From: Mesostigma viride
Lineage: Eukaryota; Streptophyta; Mesostigmatophyceae; Mesostigmatales; Mesostigmataceae
Length of the DNA stretch: 64,000 bases
Direction: 5' to 3'
Assembly: GCA_009746045.1 (NCBI GenBank)
Contig: RPFO01000667.1
Location: 7,131,046-7,195,045, forward strand
Shown: piece after piece, positions 1 through 10,594 of the stretch
Layout: each line of letters opens with the position of its first letter
Numbering within the stretch: position 1 is the stretch's first letter
The notes under the pieces: generated by a model
Told to the model about the DNA's origin: nothing
What the model saw: the letters and a program-made list of their open reading frames with translations, nothing else
Database searches by the model: none
Position numbers and translations under genes: made by a program

Positions 1-345
1 TATGGGCCTAAGTAAGTAAGTACTTGGGTGTCATGCGCAAAGGCATGCCACGGAGTACTATGCTAATCTCATTAGAAAAATAATTCCACAAAAGTTTAAA
101 CAAATATCGTCTGCATCATCCCCCAACCGTTAAGCACTAGATGGGATGTAATCCTCATCCGAGCTGTCCTCTACTGTAATGGCAGACGAGGCGGTAGTGT
201 AGCGGCTATCCTCAGGACCAATAACCTCCACCTGCGGACTTCTACCCTGGCTAGCATCGGGCCGCGGGGCCCGTGGGGAGAAAACATGAGCATACCCCTC
301 AGGAAGGTGCTTATCGCAGATGGCAGCCCATTTCTCCTATGGGCC
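1..345 (-). repeat. Family R retroelement-like fragment, copy 1
   Basis: The sequence recurs at 8131-8480 with few differences, and its terminal 102 bp recur in opposite orientation at 51518-51619 between 11-bp TSDs. Read on the minus strand it ends in a stretch with a CATGC/GCATG stem and an ACTT-repeat tail, which is a non-LTR 3' end. Upstream of that, roughly 345 to 138 on the minus strand is an open frame ending in an acidic tail (EDSSDEDYIPSSA, then stop), so it is probably the C-terminus of the element's protein. The family is not recognised. The left end lies outside the window. Confidence 0.5.
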
Positions 346-595
346 TGGTCGTCGTCACCATGGCATCCATGCACGATAAACGCCTCCTGCTGGGAGCACG
401 TCGCCAGGTCGCCTGCTCCAGCCCACCCACTTCAGCCTCGACGAGGACTACACCCCGGCACAATTGAAGGCGAGGCGCGCGGTGTGGAACAGCCCCGACG
501 TCCAGGCGGCCTGGGCGCAACAGACCAAGGGTAAGCGCCTTAAGATGCGTTTGCTCCCGAGTGGCTCCTTTGCAGCATTCTTTAATGGTCTTGCA
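346..595 (+). pseudogene. LINE ORF1 C-terminal fragment
   Basis: Short open segments encode a protein resembling the C-terminal half of LINE-C ORF1 at 57619-58134. Shared features are a GLVxVTMA motif, a DEDYTPAQL motif, then a tryptophan, and a final (V/A)AFF(D/N)G motif. One frameshift separates the first part (about 345-440) from the second (464-590). The family is an ORF1p RNA-binding-type protein of non-LTR retrotransposons. The 3' end is fused directly to LINE-A 3' sequence, so this is a chimeric, non-functional piece. An almost identical copy lies at 8481-8730. Confidence 0.55.
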
Positions 596-862
596 ACACT
601 AGACGTGACGGGCTCACCCCCGGGCAGCCTCAGGACTGGTTTGTCTGTAATATGGAGGCAGATGGTGCGCAAGTATGTGCTACATGTACTCCCAACGGAG
701 TTATGTTTCTAATTAATGGTGCGCAAGGATAGATGGCAAGTAGTGATGAAGGAGACCACCCCCAAGTCTGTGGGGGCTCCGCGTGTGACCGCGTATGGCA
801 TTCATAGCGATTCGGGCCGCGGTGCCCACACCCCTGTAACTAGGACCTAGATTAATAAAATT
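596..862 (+). mobile_element. LINE-A 3' end fragment, 5'-truncated
   Basis: It matches the end of LINE-A ORF2 (50655-50840), including the reading frame around GLSVIWRQMVRK and the terminal TPVTRT-stop. It is interrupted at 673-715 by a 43-bp insert and abuts, tail to tail, an inverted LINE-A copy beginning near 863. Confidence 0.8.
673..715 (+). mobile_element. Minimal element B insertion (43 bp) with TSD
   Basis: The last 43 bases of element B, including the CTCC-CAAC-GGAG stem-loop and a short tail, lie between two copies of ATGGTGCGCAA (662-672 and 716-726). The uninterrupted target is present in LINE-A near 50705. This is a severely 5'-truncated retrotransposition. Confidence 0.85.
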
Positions 863-2208
863 AATTAATTAATAGACACGTGACTGCGTCACGTGAGCAT
901 AAGTCCTTGAAGTGGGAGGGGAACATCGGATGGAATGGATGGTATAAGCTATCTAGGTCCTAGTTACAGGGGTGTGGGCACCGCGGCCCAAATCGCTATG
1001 AATGCCATACGCGGTCACACGCGGAGCCCCCACAGACTTGGGGGTGGTCTCCTTCATTACTACTTGCCATCTATCCTTGCGCTTTATCTGCCTCCATATT
1101 ACAGACAAACCAGGAGGCTGCCCGGGGGTGAGCCCGTCACGTCTAGTGTAGCACATGATGTCCATGCCGAGTCTATATCACGAAAAGTCCACGGGTGGCG
1201 GCGCCCTGCTGCGCGCGGCCGGCGGCGCCAGGTGAGGACATATCGCCCAGGCTGCATGGGCGGGCTTGGTGCCAGCTAGTCTATCTGAGGTATCTACCTG
1301 ATCTGTGCGGGCCAGGTGCCCGGCTAGGCCCAGGCGCCTGTGCCTAATAATGTGGGAAACATAGGGCAAATCAGCGTACAAATCCTCATTACTAATGTGC
1401 AATTAATTAATTAATTAAAATCATAGCTCCGTGGGGAGCATATGTAACACATAGCCCTGAGAAAGGGGCATCTATGGGTTTGTAATACAATCAGGGCGAC
1501 AACCTGCAGGTGTAGGATGTACAACTATCACCTGCTCTGGGTGCACTAGGTGCATGCACCTGCACCTCCATGATGTTCATGCCTCCTAAACAAGCACAGG
1601 CACCCAGGGGGGCTTGAGGAGAGGGCCTAGAAGGCCTGCATGAGATATGGGGTGGAAGGTATGTGGCTAGGCTATAGCTAGGGTACACATGGCCTCTCAG
1701 CAGGGAGTAACTCCCTGCATGGGCAAAGCATGACTCGACATTGCTACGGCTATTGCAAGGGCGGGTGTGGGCCCATCACGTAGGCATACATGGCCAGGTC
1801 ACTAAGCTTTCTAGTCTACACTACTGCTATATTCCCTAGGCTGGGGTGGCTGGGGTGGTACACTAATGTGCAAACCAAAGGGGATGTTAATTAAGGGCCT
1901 TGCGCAGCATCTTGGTGACGGCGCCGTCGAGTCGGTGCTCCAGCTCCTGCGTCAGTGTCCAGGTCTCAGCGCCGTAGGTCAGGATCGTCAGAATGACGAC
2001 CTTGAAGAGGTCACGCTTGACGATCCGGGGTAGGGCGGGGTTGCTCCACCAGCGGCGGTGGTCATGGAGTGCGCCCACGCCATGCCGATCCGTGTCGTCA
2101 GGTCGTCCTCGCAGTCGGGAAGCCCACTGCCGAGCAGCTTGAAGCGGCCTGAAGTAGGGTAGTTGACCATGGTGTCGTCTAAGAGGCGGAGTGTGGGTGG
2201 GGGCCCAC
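863..2208 (-). mobile_element. LINE-A fragment, 5'-truncated, interrupted
   Basis: It is a minus-strand LINE-A 3' portion: (TTAA)n tail, CACGTGAC/GTCACGTG hairpin near 880-900, 3' UTR, then ORF2 C-terminal coding sequence with several frameshifts. It is split by the insertion at 1403-1861 and ends near 2208, where it abuts another LINE fragment. The first 540 bp are duplicated at 11878-12416. Confidence 0.8.
1403..1861 (-). mobile_element. Element B 3' fragment with 12-bp TSD
   Basis: A 459-bp insertion lies in LINE-A between ACTAATGTGCAA copies at 1391-1402 and 1862-1873. On the minus strand it is the element B 3' UTR ending in a GCTCC-CCAC-GGAGC hairpin and a (TTAA)n tail. It lacks ORF1. 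Confidence 0.85.
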
Positions 2209-2305
2209 TTGGCCTTGTCCATAATCTTTTTCCAAATCATGGAAAGGCCTAGGCCCCCCATGTCCTCTACGAGCTGCTCTTTGAAGGTGCGCGGGCCTTG
2301 CTGCG
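2209..2305 (-). pseudogene. LINE ORF2 C-terminal fragment
   Basis: A minus-strand frame reads through FKEQLVEDM and LSMIWKKIMDKAKW. This pattern (a TF-x-L segment, then IW..I...KW) matches the extreme C-terminus of RTE-like EN-RT proteins and resembles but is not identical to LINE-A and LINE-C. No boundary signals are visible. Confidence 0.45.
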
Positions 2306-3428
2306 TCTAACCTGGATACATGATTGGATGAACCCAAGCATTAACCCACCACCATCGGGCACTCAATCGTTAATATTGGTGAATTTGATATAGATTGAAC
2401 CCAATTTTTTTCAATTAGGACGGTCTGTGCAAGCTAACGTCCGCGGTCCCTGAATTTGTTAAACTGCCACTAAATATTAATTAATTAAGGTATGATTACA
2501 TTCTACTTCCATTCAAACGTCACTATACACTGCAAAGTGCAAGATGGTGCAAACGCCCATCCTCCGCACACCTGTAATTGTTGTCATGCCTCTAACTAGT
2601 CTAGGGTAGGTTGACACAAGGTGTAGTTAGTGTTCTTTATAACTGTTCATGATGTCAAAGTACATGGATTTACTTTATATGGCTGCACAGGCTAATTTAA
2701 TTTTATTGCTGCGCGTTGCTCTTAGTCTGAGCGCGCCATTGTTTGAAAGGTGTTGGTATACATGGCCATCGTCAGCAACTTTACGGTTGATTTCGTGTAT
2801 AGCAAATGAACATGCATATAGCTGTTGTAATAGCATGCACGTAGCCCGGTCAGGAATGTAAATTCTAGACCGTAGTCTACAGCGCGGGCCATCTGCATCA
2901 AATTATCATCCAGCTAAATGGTCTGTGCTTGTGGAGTGGAATGTGACACGGGTATAAGTTGGTCAGGCCAGCAATGACCGCCAAGTGGACAATAACTCAA
3001 CATATTGTGGGTGAACAGAACAAGAACGGCATCAATCTGATACAAGTGGGCTGCCACAAGAATGGGTGGGTTATTGGCACAAGAATGTCTCGTGTCACTA
3101 CGATAACCATCGACCTGTCGTAAGCTGGTTATCATCCTGGAACCTTCTTGCGTAAACTAGCGACAACCCTTGATGATAGTCACATGATGTCTAGAACTGC
3201 TATGACGCATCGTCTAGAAGCTTCCATGAGAGCGATGCATTGCGTCATCGTCAGCTGACTCAGCATATGTTACGTCGTACCCTACCATATTGCACAGTAT
3301 AATACACAGGCGACGGCCTCACAGCCATAGCCAACCATTGACTCATATTACCGTCTCGCCAAGGAAACCTTGTCGCCCGTAACATTTATTTGTAACCTAG
3401 ACATACATCATGTTGTGCTTTGTTCATT
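2306..3428. other. Unique sequence, no gene recognised
   Basis: A short (TTAA)3 block at about 2478-2490 lacks an obvious TSD. Otherwise I see no convincing coding region, splice-site pair or repeat. Confidence 0.5.
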
Positions 3429-4073
3429 CCCACCCACCCACCCACCCACCCACCCACCCACCCACCCACCCACCCACCCACCCACCCACCCACCCACCCA
3501 CCCACCCACCCACCCACCCACCACCCACCCACCCACCCACCCACCCACCCACCCACCACCCACCCACCCACCCACCACCCACCACCCACCCACCCACCAC
3601 ACCCACCCAACCAGACATGCATGCATTCATCCATCCATCCGCCCGTCCACCCGTCCACCCGTCCACCCGCCCACCCGTCCACCCGTCCACCCGTCCACCC
3701 GTCCACCCGTCCACCCGTCCACCCGTCCACCCGTCCACCCGTCCACCCGTCCACCCGTCCACCCGTCCACCCGTCCACCCGTCCACCCGTCCACCCGTCC
3801 ACCCGTCCACCCGTCCATCCGTCCATTCGTCCATCCGTCCATCCGTCCATCCGTCCATCCGTCCATCCCTGCATCCCTGCATCCCTGCATCCCTGTGCAT
3901 CCCTGCCTCCCTGCCTCCCTCCCTCCCTCCCTCCCTCCCTCCCTCCCTCCCTCCCTCCCTCCCTCCCTCCCTCCCTCCCTCCCTCCCTCCCTCCCTCCCT
4001 CCTCCCTCCCTCCCTCCCTCCCTCCCTCCCTCCCTCCCTCCCTCCCTCCCTCCCTCCCTCCCTCCCTCCCTCC
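3429..4073. repeat. Compound minisatellite (CCCA)n-(CCGTCCAC)n-(CCCT)n
   Basis: Four successive blocks are visible: CCCA repeats with slips (3429-3605), an 8-bp CCGTCCAC repeat (about 3650-3815), CCATCCGT/CCCTGCAT transition units (about 3815-3905), and CCCT repeats (about 3905-4073). Every frame is open on both strands, giving artefactual Thr-His-Pro, Leu-Pro-Pro-Ser or Gly-Gly-Arg-Glu proteins. I do not call these genes. Confidence 0.95.
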
Positions 4074-5388
4074 CCACGCGCTCCTGCTTGGGAGTCACAG
4101 ATCACACTAACAACAACTGGTTTTACAGGGGAGGCACCTCAGCCTAGGCAAACACACAGTAAGAAGCATGAAGCTTTGTTGTCAGAGCGACGTTAAGCAT
4201 GATATATGAAGAGAATGCTTGCGCCAGGTGCAAACCCACGGATTGGTGATGAAGAAACACAGGGTCCCCCACTTTCCCAAGGCAGGTCGCAACCTCCTCT
4301 CCTGTGTTTTCCCCTTGGGCACTGTTCACTACCTTAGCTTAAGGAGCTCCTACTTGTCATCTCCCGTGCACAGTTGCCACATTCGCATAGATGTAATATG
4401 ACGTATCTTTACGCACAAACTCAGTGTTTAGACAATGAATGAAGACACATGGCAAGGTTTCAATAATAACGGGATGACGCTTTAACCCAGGCTGATATTA
4501 CCCCTCACTTCATAGATGGCCTAGCTGACTCCAGTTCCTGACACCGTTGTCAAGGCAGCATCTATCGGGTTTACCCATCATATGGGATGGTGAAATGAGG
4601 TACATGCCTTGATGGTCGATCCGACTCTCACCGCACAACAGACAGAAACATTCTACAGTATTATACTGTATTATAAGGCGCCCCGCCCACGGTTATCACC
4701 CGTTCCCAAAGCTAGAAGCACCGCATGAGACAAGCTGCAGGGTGAAGAGTCGGCAACTTACCCACTAAAGAAAACAGCTTATACTAGTCCGCACAGATTT
4801 GCATTTCAAGGAAGCCAAAAGGAAGAAGGCAACTTAGGATCAACTGCAACCGAAAAGGAGCCTGTCACATACCAACACGCCTACTTTTACATGCAAAAAA
4901 CCTCGCGGTGACGGTCAGTGTTGATGTAACCCCCTTCTTATCCGTCGCCATAGCCCGAGCCACGGCGTTGGATATACGATGGCGTGGCTAGCCGTATCAC
5001 GCTTATGTGAGGGGTGAACGATCCCATTGAATATTATCGATATATCCGTGTCACCTTCCAAGGTCATATATCCGTGACCTTCCAATTCAGTACGCGTGTT
5101 TTTTATTAGATGAGCACCGGCATCTAGATCTGAAGCAATCATCTACTAATATGCCGTGAGGGTTCAAAGACCCGTACGGTAGTATGCAGTCCGTGACCTC
5201 CAGCTGAGCATAATTATAACAAAATTACTTACTTTACGTTGTTACACCTAGCATCCAAAGACTGGAAAATCTGAGCGCCATACTATCTCTTCTACGTCAA
5301 TGGAGCGATGGCTGCCAGGACTTGAGTTTTCTGCTTACTGTTGCCGGATTCTCGAGAGCTCTTTACGTGCAGTTTGATTTACGCGCCC
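4074..5388. other. Unique sequence, no gene recognised
   Basis: Mixed-composition DNA without a convincing exon or repeat. It runs up to the broken first exon at 5389. Confidence 0.4.
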
Positions 5389-5582
5389 ATGAGCGCACAG
5401 GCGCATCTCAGTCTGACCCGCTCTGCCCGCACACTGGTACAGCGCCTGGTCGGCGCAGCCCAGCCCGTTCTCAGGACCGTCATGATCATCACGATCGTCA
5501 TCGGGTGCTGGCCAGCACTGGGTGCCAATTCCAACCCCCCCGCTTTCACATCGTCCTTGACAGGCGGCAGCGTCGTTGGATC
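5389..5582 (+). pseudogene. Orphan first exon of a secreted-protein paralogue
   Basis: An ATG at 5389 opens a 194-nt exon that ends in a GTAAGT donor at 5583. The peptide has a hydrophobic segment (VMIITIVIGCWPALGA) with a plausible signal-peptidase site after ALGA. The exon leaves two bases before the donor, the same phase as exon 1 of the gene at 6264, and the donor context is nearly the same. A motif containing TTTGACGACAT or TGTGACGACAT and CTCTTCTGCAC occurs on both sides (about 5640-5760 and 6030-6090), suggesting a local duplication. I find no matching second exon before 6264, so I read it as a truncated duplicate. It could instead be a separate gene with an unrecognised exon. Confidence 0.4.
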
Positions 5583-6191
5583 GTAAGTTCATTGAATTCC
5601 CTGAGACCCTCACAATCACATCCACTGACGGTTCTTCTGCGAGTGATCTTTTATCGTTTGAAGCCATGTGACGACATTCAAGCCTGTTGTTGTTGAGCTC
5701 TTCTGCACATGATGTCCCATTCTGAATTTCTGATGCCACTTGACGACATAGCTAAGATCAGGTCAGTTGGATCCCACGCCGACTGGCTGACGATATCAAC
5801 AGTTCAATACATGTAAAGATTTTTATAGCGGTTGACAAATAACTTTCCTCCAATAGAGAAATGGTAAAAGGACAGGTGTCGACACCAAGAAGGACCTGAA
5901 TATAACAGGAGAAGTACGAAAACGTACGAAAAGTTGCATCGAGCGACAAGTATGTACCGGAGATGCCACAGGAATTGGTGAGCGACTGGAGCGACCAACA
6001 ACAGTATATAAGGATAAGGACAACTCGGCAACGTTCAGCTCTTCTTCTGCACGTGACCTCACCATTTGACGACATTGATGCCTGTAACGTTGGTTCGCGT
6101 GGTTCACGCGCTACACCCTGCAGCTCGTTGACCTTGCCGCGAATCAATCGGCATCGAAACAAAAATCCTGGACCTAGCTATCGGCAATTGG

Positions 6192-6199
6192 TATAAAAG
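6192..6199 (+). promoter_or_regulatory. TATA box
   Basis: TATAAAAG lies 65 bp upstream of the ATG at 6264, a normal distance for a class II promoter with a short 5' UTR. A second TATATAAG at about 6005 is less well placed. Confidence 0.55.
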
Positions 6200-6263
6200 T
6201 GCACGCAAATCGTCGACGACAAGCGACGATCGAACGCACGCGGACCTCTGCTGCACGGAAACG

Positions 6264-7072
6264 ATGGCGCGCGCAAGGGTGCACATAAGTTTTGCTGCGG
6301 CGGTTCTCACCCTGTTCATGCTGGGGAGTCTGGCCCACGCCCAGCCGGAGTATGCCAAACTCATTTGCAAGGAGAAGCGTATCTGGTTTCGCGCAATTGA
6401 GCAGGCGGTTACCCCCTCCGAGAAACCAGGCTGCGCTGATCCGTAAGTTGCATAAGCATTTAAACTTGTTGTTACTCTTTCATAGATCGGATTCCTTCTT
6501 CGTATTGATCTTTCATCGGTGCCGACTGCGCGAGCTGAAACGCATGCACATTATTAAATTGCTGTTTAGTTACCCGTGTATGCTTGTCTTTCCGCATGCT
6601 TGTCTTTCCATGGAATCTGATGCAAATCTCCGCTGACTTCGCGGCTGGGTCTTTGTTGGGATTGCGTACTGGGACATTTATGCTGTGGCACGACGTTTGG
6701 ACCCGCAGTCAGAACTGGAAGGGTGGCTGCGACGTTATGTACCAGTACAGCCTGGAGATGAAGATTAAGAAGGACGACCCGTACATGCCGGTGGAGGGGA
6801 TGATGATTTCTGATTGTGTCAGCACGCCGACCCCCTACATTTCGCAGTGCGATGACGTGATTGCAGTGATGGGTGCGGGTACCCTCGCCTCTACCGAGCT
6901 GTATTTCGATGACTTAACCACGAGCGATGCGTATAAGAACCCGCAGGGATATGCAATGGGGACCGGGATGTTCACGGGGATGGTTTCCACTGGAGTCTCC
7001 AGGCTCGTCAGCACAAGCCCGTACACGTACGAGTATCGGCTTGATATCGCCAAGCCACCTTTCCAGTGCTAA
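6264..7072 (+). CDS. Secreted cysteine-containing protein, two exons
   Basis: Exon 1 is 6264-6442, the intron (GTAAGT...CCCGCAG) is 6443-6708 and exon 2 is 6709-7072. The model gives 180 residues and keeps frame exactly (179 + 364 nt). The N-terminus is a classical signal peptide (MARAR, a hydrophobic core, then AHA), so the product should enter the secretory pathway. The mature part has six cysteines spread over its length (in LICKE, GCADP, GGCDV, SDCVS, SQCDD and the C-terminal FQC), consistent with disulfides. I recognise no family and give no function. A TATA box lies upstream. Exon 2 is also open further 5' (from 6584), but only the 6708 acceptor gives a phase that joins exon 1 without a stop. 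Confidence 0.6.
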
Positions 7073-7535
7073 GACCTTTTTATGACTGAGCTCTACCACT
7101 TCAGGAGCAGCTTCCTGTTGGGTATGTCCAAGATTATCAATTCCGGCTACACCTTGGTATGGCCAAACTGTGAAACTTTCAAATTAGGGGAATCAAAGTG
7201 TACGCCACTGCCAAGTGACATTAACTCCATATATGTTGCGTACCATTTCACAACATAGTGACATGTAATTGGAATGCATCCACAGCAGTAAACCATGTGT
7301 GTGAAATGCCACCCTAATAAGGGAATCATATCAGGGGTGAGCCTACTTTGGACTGAGCCCTAAATGGCAGGCAGCTCTGCCAACATTAACCTGTTAGATG
7401 TCTCACAATTGACCTGTATCTTTCGACAATCAAATCGGTGTAAAACCAGTCGATCCAAAGGCAAAGCGAATGGGTAGGCAGTGAAAAAAAGACACTGGGA
7501 TGAACAAACATAACAGTGAGAGTAATAAAGAGGAG
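7073..7535. other. Unique 3' flank, no gene recognised
   Basis: No convincing coding or repeat content is visible between the secreted-protein stop and the TTAA-element end at 7536. Confidence 0.4.
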
Positions 7536-7598
7536 TTAAGGTTACGGTCCCGGCGCGAATTTTTTGGCGCCAAAAAAATTCGCGGTACCCGTCCGTAT
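7536..7598 (+). mobile_element. Terminus of TTAA-type non-autonomous element
   Basis: TTAA at 7536-7539 is followed by GGTTACGGTCCC and a long hairpin (GCGAATTTTTTGG with its complement). The same arrangement starts the element at 34554. The rest is missing, replaced by the LINE-C fragment beginning about 7599. Confidence 0.6.
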
Positions 7599-7867
7599 AA
7601 ATTAAATTATAACATGACTCCGTTGGGAGATCATGTAGCACATATTTTTTGCTGGATGGATGGAGGTGGGCGAAGCCGCAAAACCGAACTAGGCTAATTA
7701 TAAGCTAATCTAATCTAGAAAACCCTAAATTCTCTACTCAGCAAAGCGCCGCTTCCTCTTGGGGGGAGGGGGCCTTGCCCACAGAGGCTGGCGTGTGAGC
7801 CTGGACAATCGTCTGCCACCTCTTCTTGTTCTGCATAGCAGTCCAAGCAAGAGACTTTTTACAATGA
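7599..7867 (-). mobile_element. LINE-C 3' fragment
   Basis: On the minus strand it encodes the end of LINE-C ORF2 (a variant of the KPPPPKRRRRF terminus), then the 3' UTR, the CTCCC-AAC-GGAG hairpin and an AATTTAATTTA-type tail at about 7599-7615. It is 5'-truncated. Part of it lies in the tandem duplication 7697-8188. Confidence 0.75.
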
Positions 7868-8188
7868 GATTAATTAATTAATCCCTATGGGCCTAAGTAA
7901 GTAAGTAAGTACTTGGGTGTCATGCGCAAAGGCATGCCACGGATTATAAGCTAATCTAATCTAGAAAACCCTAAATTCTCTACTCAGCAAAGCGCCGCTT
8001 CCTCTTGGGGGGAGGGGGCTTGCCCACAGAGGCTGGCGTGTGAGCCTGGACAATCGTCTGCCACCTCTTCTTGTTCTGCATAGCAGTCCAAGCAAGAGAC
8101 TTTTTACAATGAGATTAATTAATTAATCCCTATGGGCCTAAGTAAGTAAGTAAGTACTTGGGTGTCATGCGCAAAGGCATGCCACGGA
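7697..8188. repeat. Tandem duplication, 246-bp unit, two copies
   Basis: Unit 1 (7697-7942) and unit 2 (7943-8188) both run from ATTATAAGCTAATC through the LINE-C fragment, a (TTAA)n block and the start of family R to the sequence GGCATGCCACGG. The copies differ by about one base. Confidence 0.9.
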
Positions 8189-8730
8189 GTACTATGCTAA
8201 TCTCATTAGAAAAATAATTCCACAAAAGTTTAAACAAATATCGTCTGCATCATCCCCCAACCGTTAAGCACTAGATGGGGATGTAATCCTCATCCGAGCT
8301 GTCCTCTACTGTAATGGCAGACGAGGCGGTAGTGTAGCGGCTATCCTCAGGACCAATGACCTCCACCTGCGGACTTCTACCCTGGCTAGCATCGGGCCGC
8401 GGGGCCCGTCGGGAGAAAACATGAGCATACCCCTCAGGAAGGTGCTTATCGCAGATGGCAGCCCATTTCTCCTATGGGCCTGGTCGTCGTCACCATGGCA
8501 TCCATGCACGATAAACGCCTCCTGCTGGGAGCACGTCGCCAGGTCGCCTGCTCCAGCCCACCCACTTCAGCCTCGACGAGGACTACACCCCGGCACAATT
8601 GAAGGCGAGGCGCGCGGTGTGGAACAGCCCCGACGTCCAGGCGGCCTGGGCGCAACAGACCAAGGGTAAGCGCCTTAAGATGCGTTTGCTCCCGAGTGGC
8701 TCCTTTGCAGCATTCTTTAATGGTCTTGCA
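8131..8730. repeat. Family R plus ORF1 fragment, copy 2 of segmental duplication
   Basis: This copy of 1-595 includes the same R/ORF1/LINE-A junctions. With 8731-8808 and 11676-12416 it forms the second copy of a roughly 1.4-kb segment. The copies differ by scattered substitutions, a 4-bp AAGT length difference and a one-base insertion near 8280. Confidence 0.9.
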
Positions 8731-8808
8731 ACACTAGACGTGACGGGCTCACCCCCGGGCAGCCTCAGGACTGGTTTGTCTGTAATATGGAGGCAGATGG
8801 TGCGCAAT
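8731..8808 (+). mobile_element. LINE-A 3' fragment (left part)
   Basis: This matches 596-672. It is interrupted by the full-length element B at 8809-11675 and resumes at 11676-11877. The left TSD ATGGTGCGCAA ends it. Confidence 0.85.
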
Positions 8809-8970
8809 CCCACGAGCCACGAGCCACGAGCCACGAGGTAGCCATGGCTGACGGCGGAGCTCATAACTTTCACGTTTGAGCCCCAAATTCAGCTGTGAAT
8901 ATCACTATCGCTTCGTCTTTCTAAGACGCACATGCTGATATAATTTTCCGACGCTATTACGCAATATACG

Positions 8971-10349
8971 ATGAGCAAACGCCTCTCGACGCAACGCAGC
9001 CTGGCGGCTGCGCTCGGCAATGAAACTACGCCTGCAGCTTCGGCTGCAGCTTCGCCCACCGGCCCAGATGGCAACGGTGACACTAGTAGTGCACTGGTGC
9101 TCGCCCAGCCTCCCGGGCTCGCCTCGCCATCAGCATCGCCTGAACCTAAGCGCAGTCGCTCTGCTGAGCCGCCCTGGGAAGAGCGCTCCTTTGACGTCAA
9201 CAGCCCCGGCTTCTGGCAGCGTGGCCCCGGTTGGATTATGGAAGACTTTTATTACGGTAATCACGCCTCGCTTCTAGCCCTGTGCGTGTACCTCACGTCC
9301 CACAACCGTGGCCGCTGGCCTGGTGACGGCAAGCTTGTCGACCCCGCCGAGGCTCTCCCAATCATTCACCGCATGCCTCGCCCCAAGCTTCAACGCTTCG
9401 CCCTCTGCTCCCTTGTTGGACGCTCCGAATCCGAGATCTGGGCTCCCAAACCGCCCCCCTTCCCCTCCGAAGCCTCCATCCGCACCCTCCTCAAGGAAGC
9501 TTTCGAGCAGCACGTGACCCCTCTTGCCGCAGATGTGGCGGCACTTGGCGGCACGCTGGCTGCTGAGCTCCCCACCATCCCCACCGCCACCGCCACCCTC
9601 CTCGCCTCCACCCCCCCCCCCCCTCCGCCTCCACCGACTCCATCACCGCCCAGCTCCGCGACATCGACCAGCGCCTCAAGGATAATGCAATCGCTATCGA
9701 GGTCTTGCAGAACACGGCAGGCCTCACCGCCCAGGCAGTGAAGGACATTGCCGCCAAGCCAGCCTCGGCTGGCCCGGCCGGCGATGCTCCTCCCATCACG
9801 ACCTGGGCGGACATGCTTAAGCAACATACCACCTCCACCACCTCCGCCGTCGCAGCCCAGCTCCAGCGGCAGACGCTTGACCTCCGCGAGGAGGCCGAGC
9901 TCGCCAAGCGCAGCCTCAACGCCATACTCAAGAACTTGGACATGGAAGAAGGTGAGAATTCCGAGAAGCTTGCCCGCGCGTTTGAGAGCAAAATCCTTGC
10001 ACGCATGGGCCTTCTTGGTGAGATCAAGCTGACCGCCCACCGCCTCCCCCGCGCGCGGGGTAAGGCAGGGGCTCCTCCGCTTCTTCTCATCTTTGATAGC
10101 CCAGCGGACAAGATTTCGTTTCTCAGACGCCGCAAGCGGCTCGCGAATACTCCCTTCACCGTGGACGACGACTTGACCCTGGCACAGCAACAACGGCGAC
10201 GGGAGCTATGGCCGACCTACACCCAGCTCCGGCAGACCAAGGCGGGCCAGCCGGTGTACTGGAAGGGGGCGGCCATCTACGTCGGCCACAAGCCCTGGCA
10301 AGCGACCCCCTCGACCACCGCGGCCCCAGCAACTCCAGCCCCAGCCTAG
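8971..10349 (+). pseudogene. Element B ORF1 protein, one frameshift
   Basis: The ATG at 8971 follows the 5' UTR directly, and the minus-strand copy at 57209 starts at the equivalent place. The N-terminal half (8971 to about 9690) is low-complexity with Ala and Pro stretches, including a proline run near 9609-9640 inside which or just after which the frame shifts. The C-terminal half (9705-10349) carries the conserved core: heptad-like Leu/Glu-rich residues, then LPRARGKAG, DDDLTLAQQQRRRELW and a final WKGAAIYVGHKPW. The arrangement of coiled-coil-like region then basic C-terminal domain resembles L1/HAL1-type ORF1p RNA-binding proteins. The proline-homopolymer C-run makes a sequencing or replication indel a likely cause of the frameshift. 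Confidence 0.6.
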
Positions 10350-10594
10350 GGGAATATATAGCAGTAGTGTAGAATAGTTAGACAGTGGCCTTGTACATGC
10401 CCGCCTACTACAGGCACTATACCAGCTTAGGCCTAGCCTTTTTTAGTCATGTACATGTGTGCCTATGATGAGCCACACTCCAGACGATGCCTAGTTTTAT
10501 TTAGTAATGCTGTGCCCATGCAGAGAGCTGCTCTCTGCTGAGATGCCACGCTCTAGTTTTTGTCTAGCCATGATGATCTTCCCCCTCACAGGCA

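Noticed and set aside
935-1279. 114-residue plus-strand ORF, duplicated at 11950-12294
   Set aside because: It is antisense to LINE-A ORF2 and its 3' UTR. The two copies exist only because the segment is duplicated.
3370-4196. Overlapping long ORFs (Thr-His-Pro, Pro-Ser-Leu, Gly-Gly-Arg-Glu repeats) on both strands
   Set aside because: They are products of the minisatellite, open in every frame, with no splice sites or flanking protein-like sequence.
8971-10193. Long antisense ORFs opposite element B ORF1 (also at 9390-10193 and 9491-10159)
   Set aside because: High-GC shadow frames. The sense frame is conserved between copies and has the motifs.
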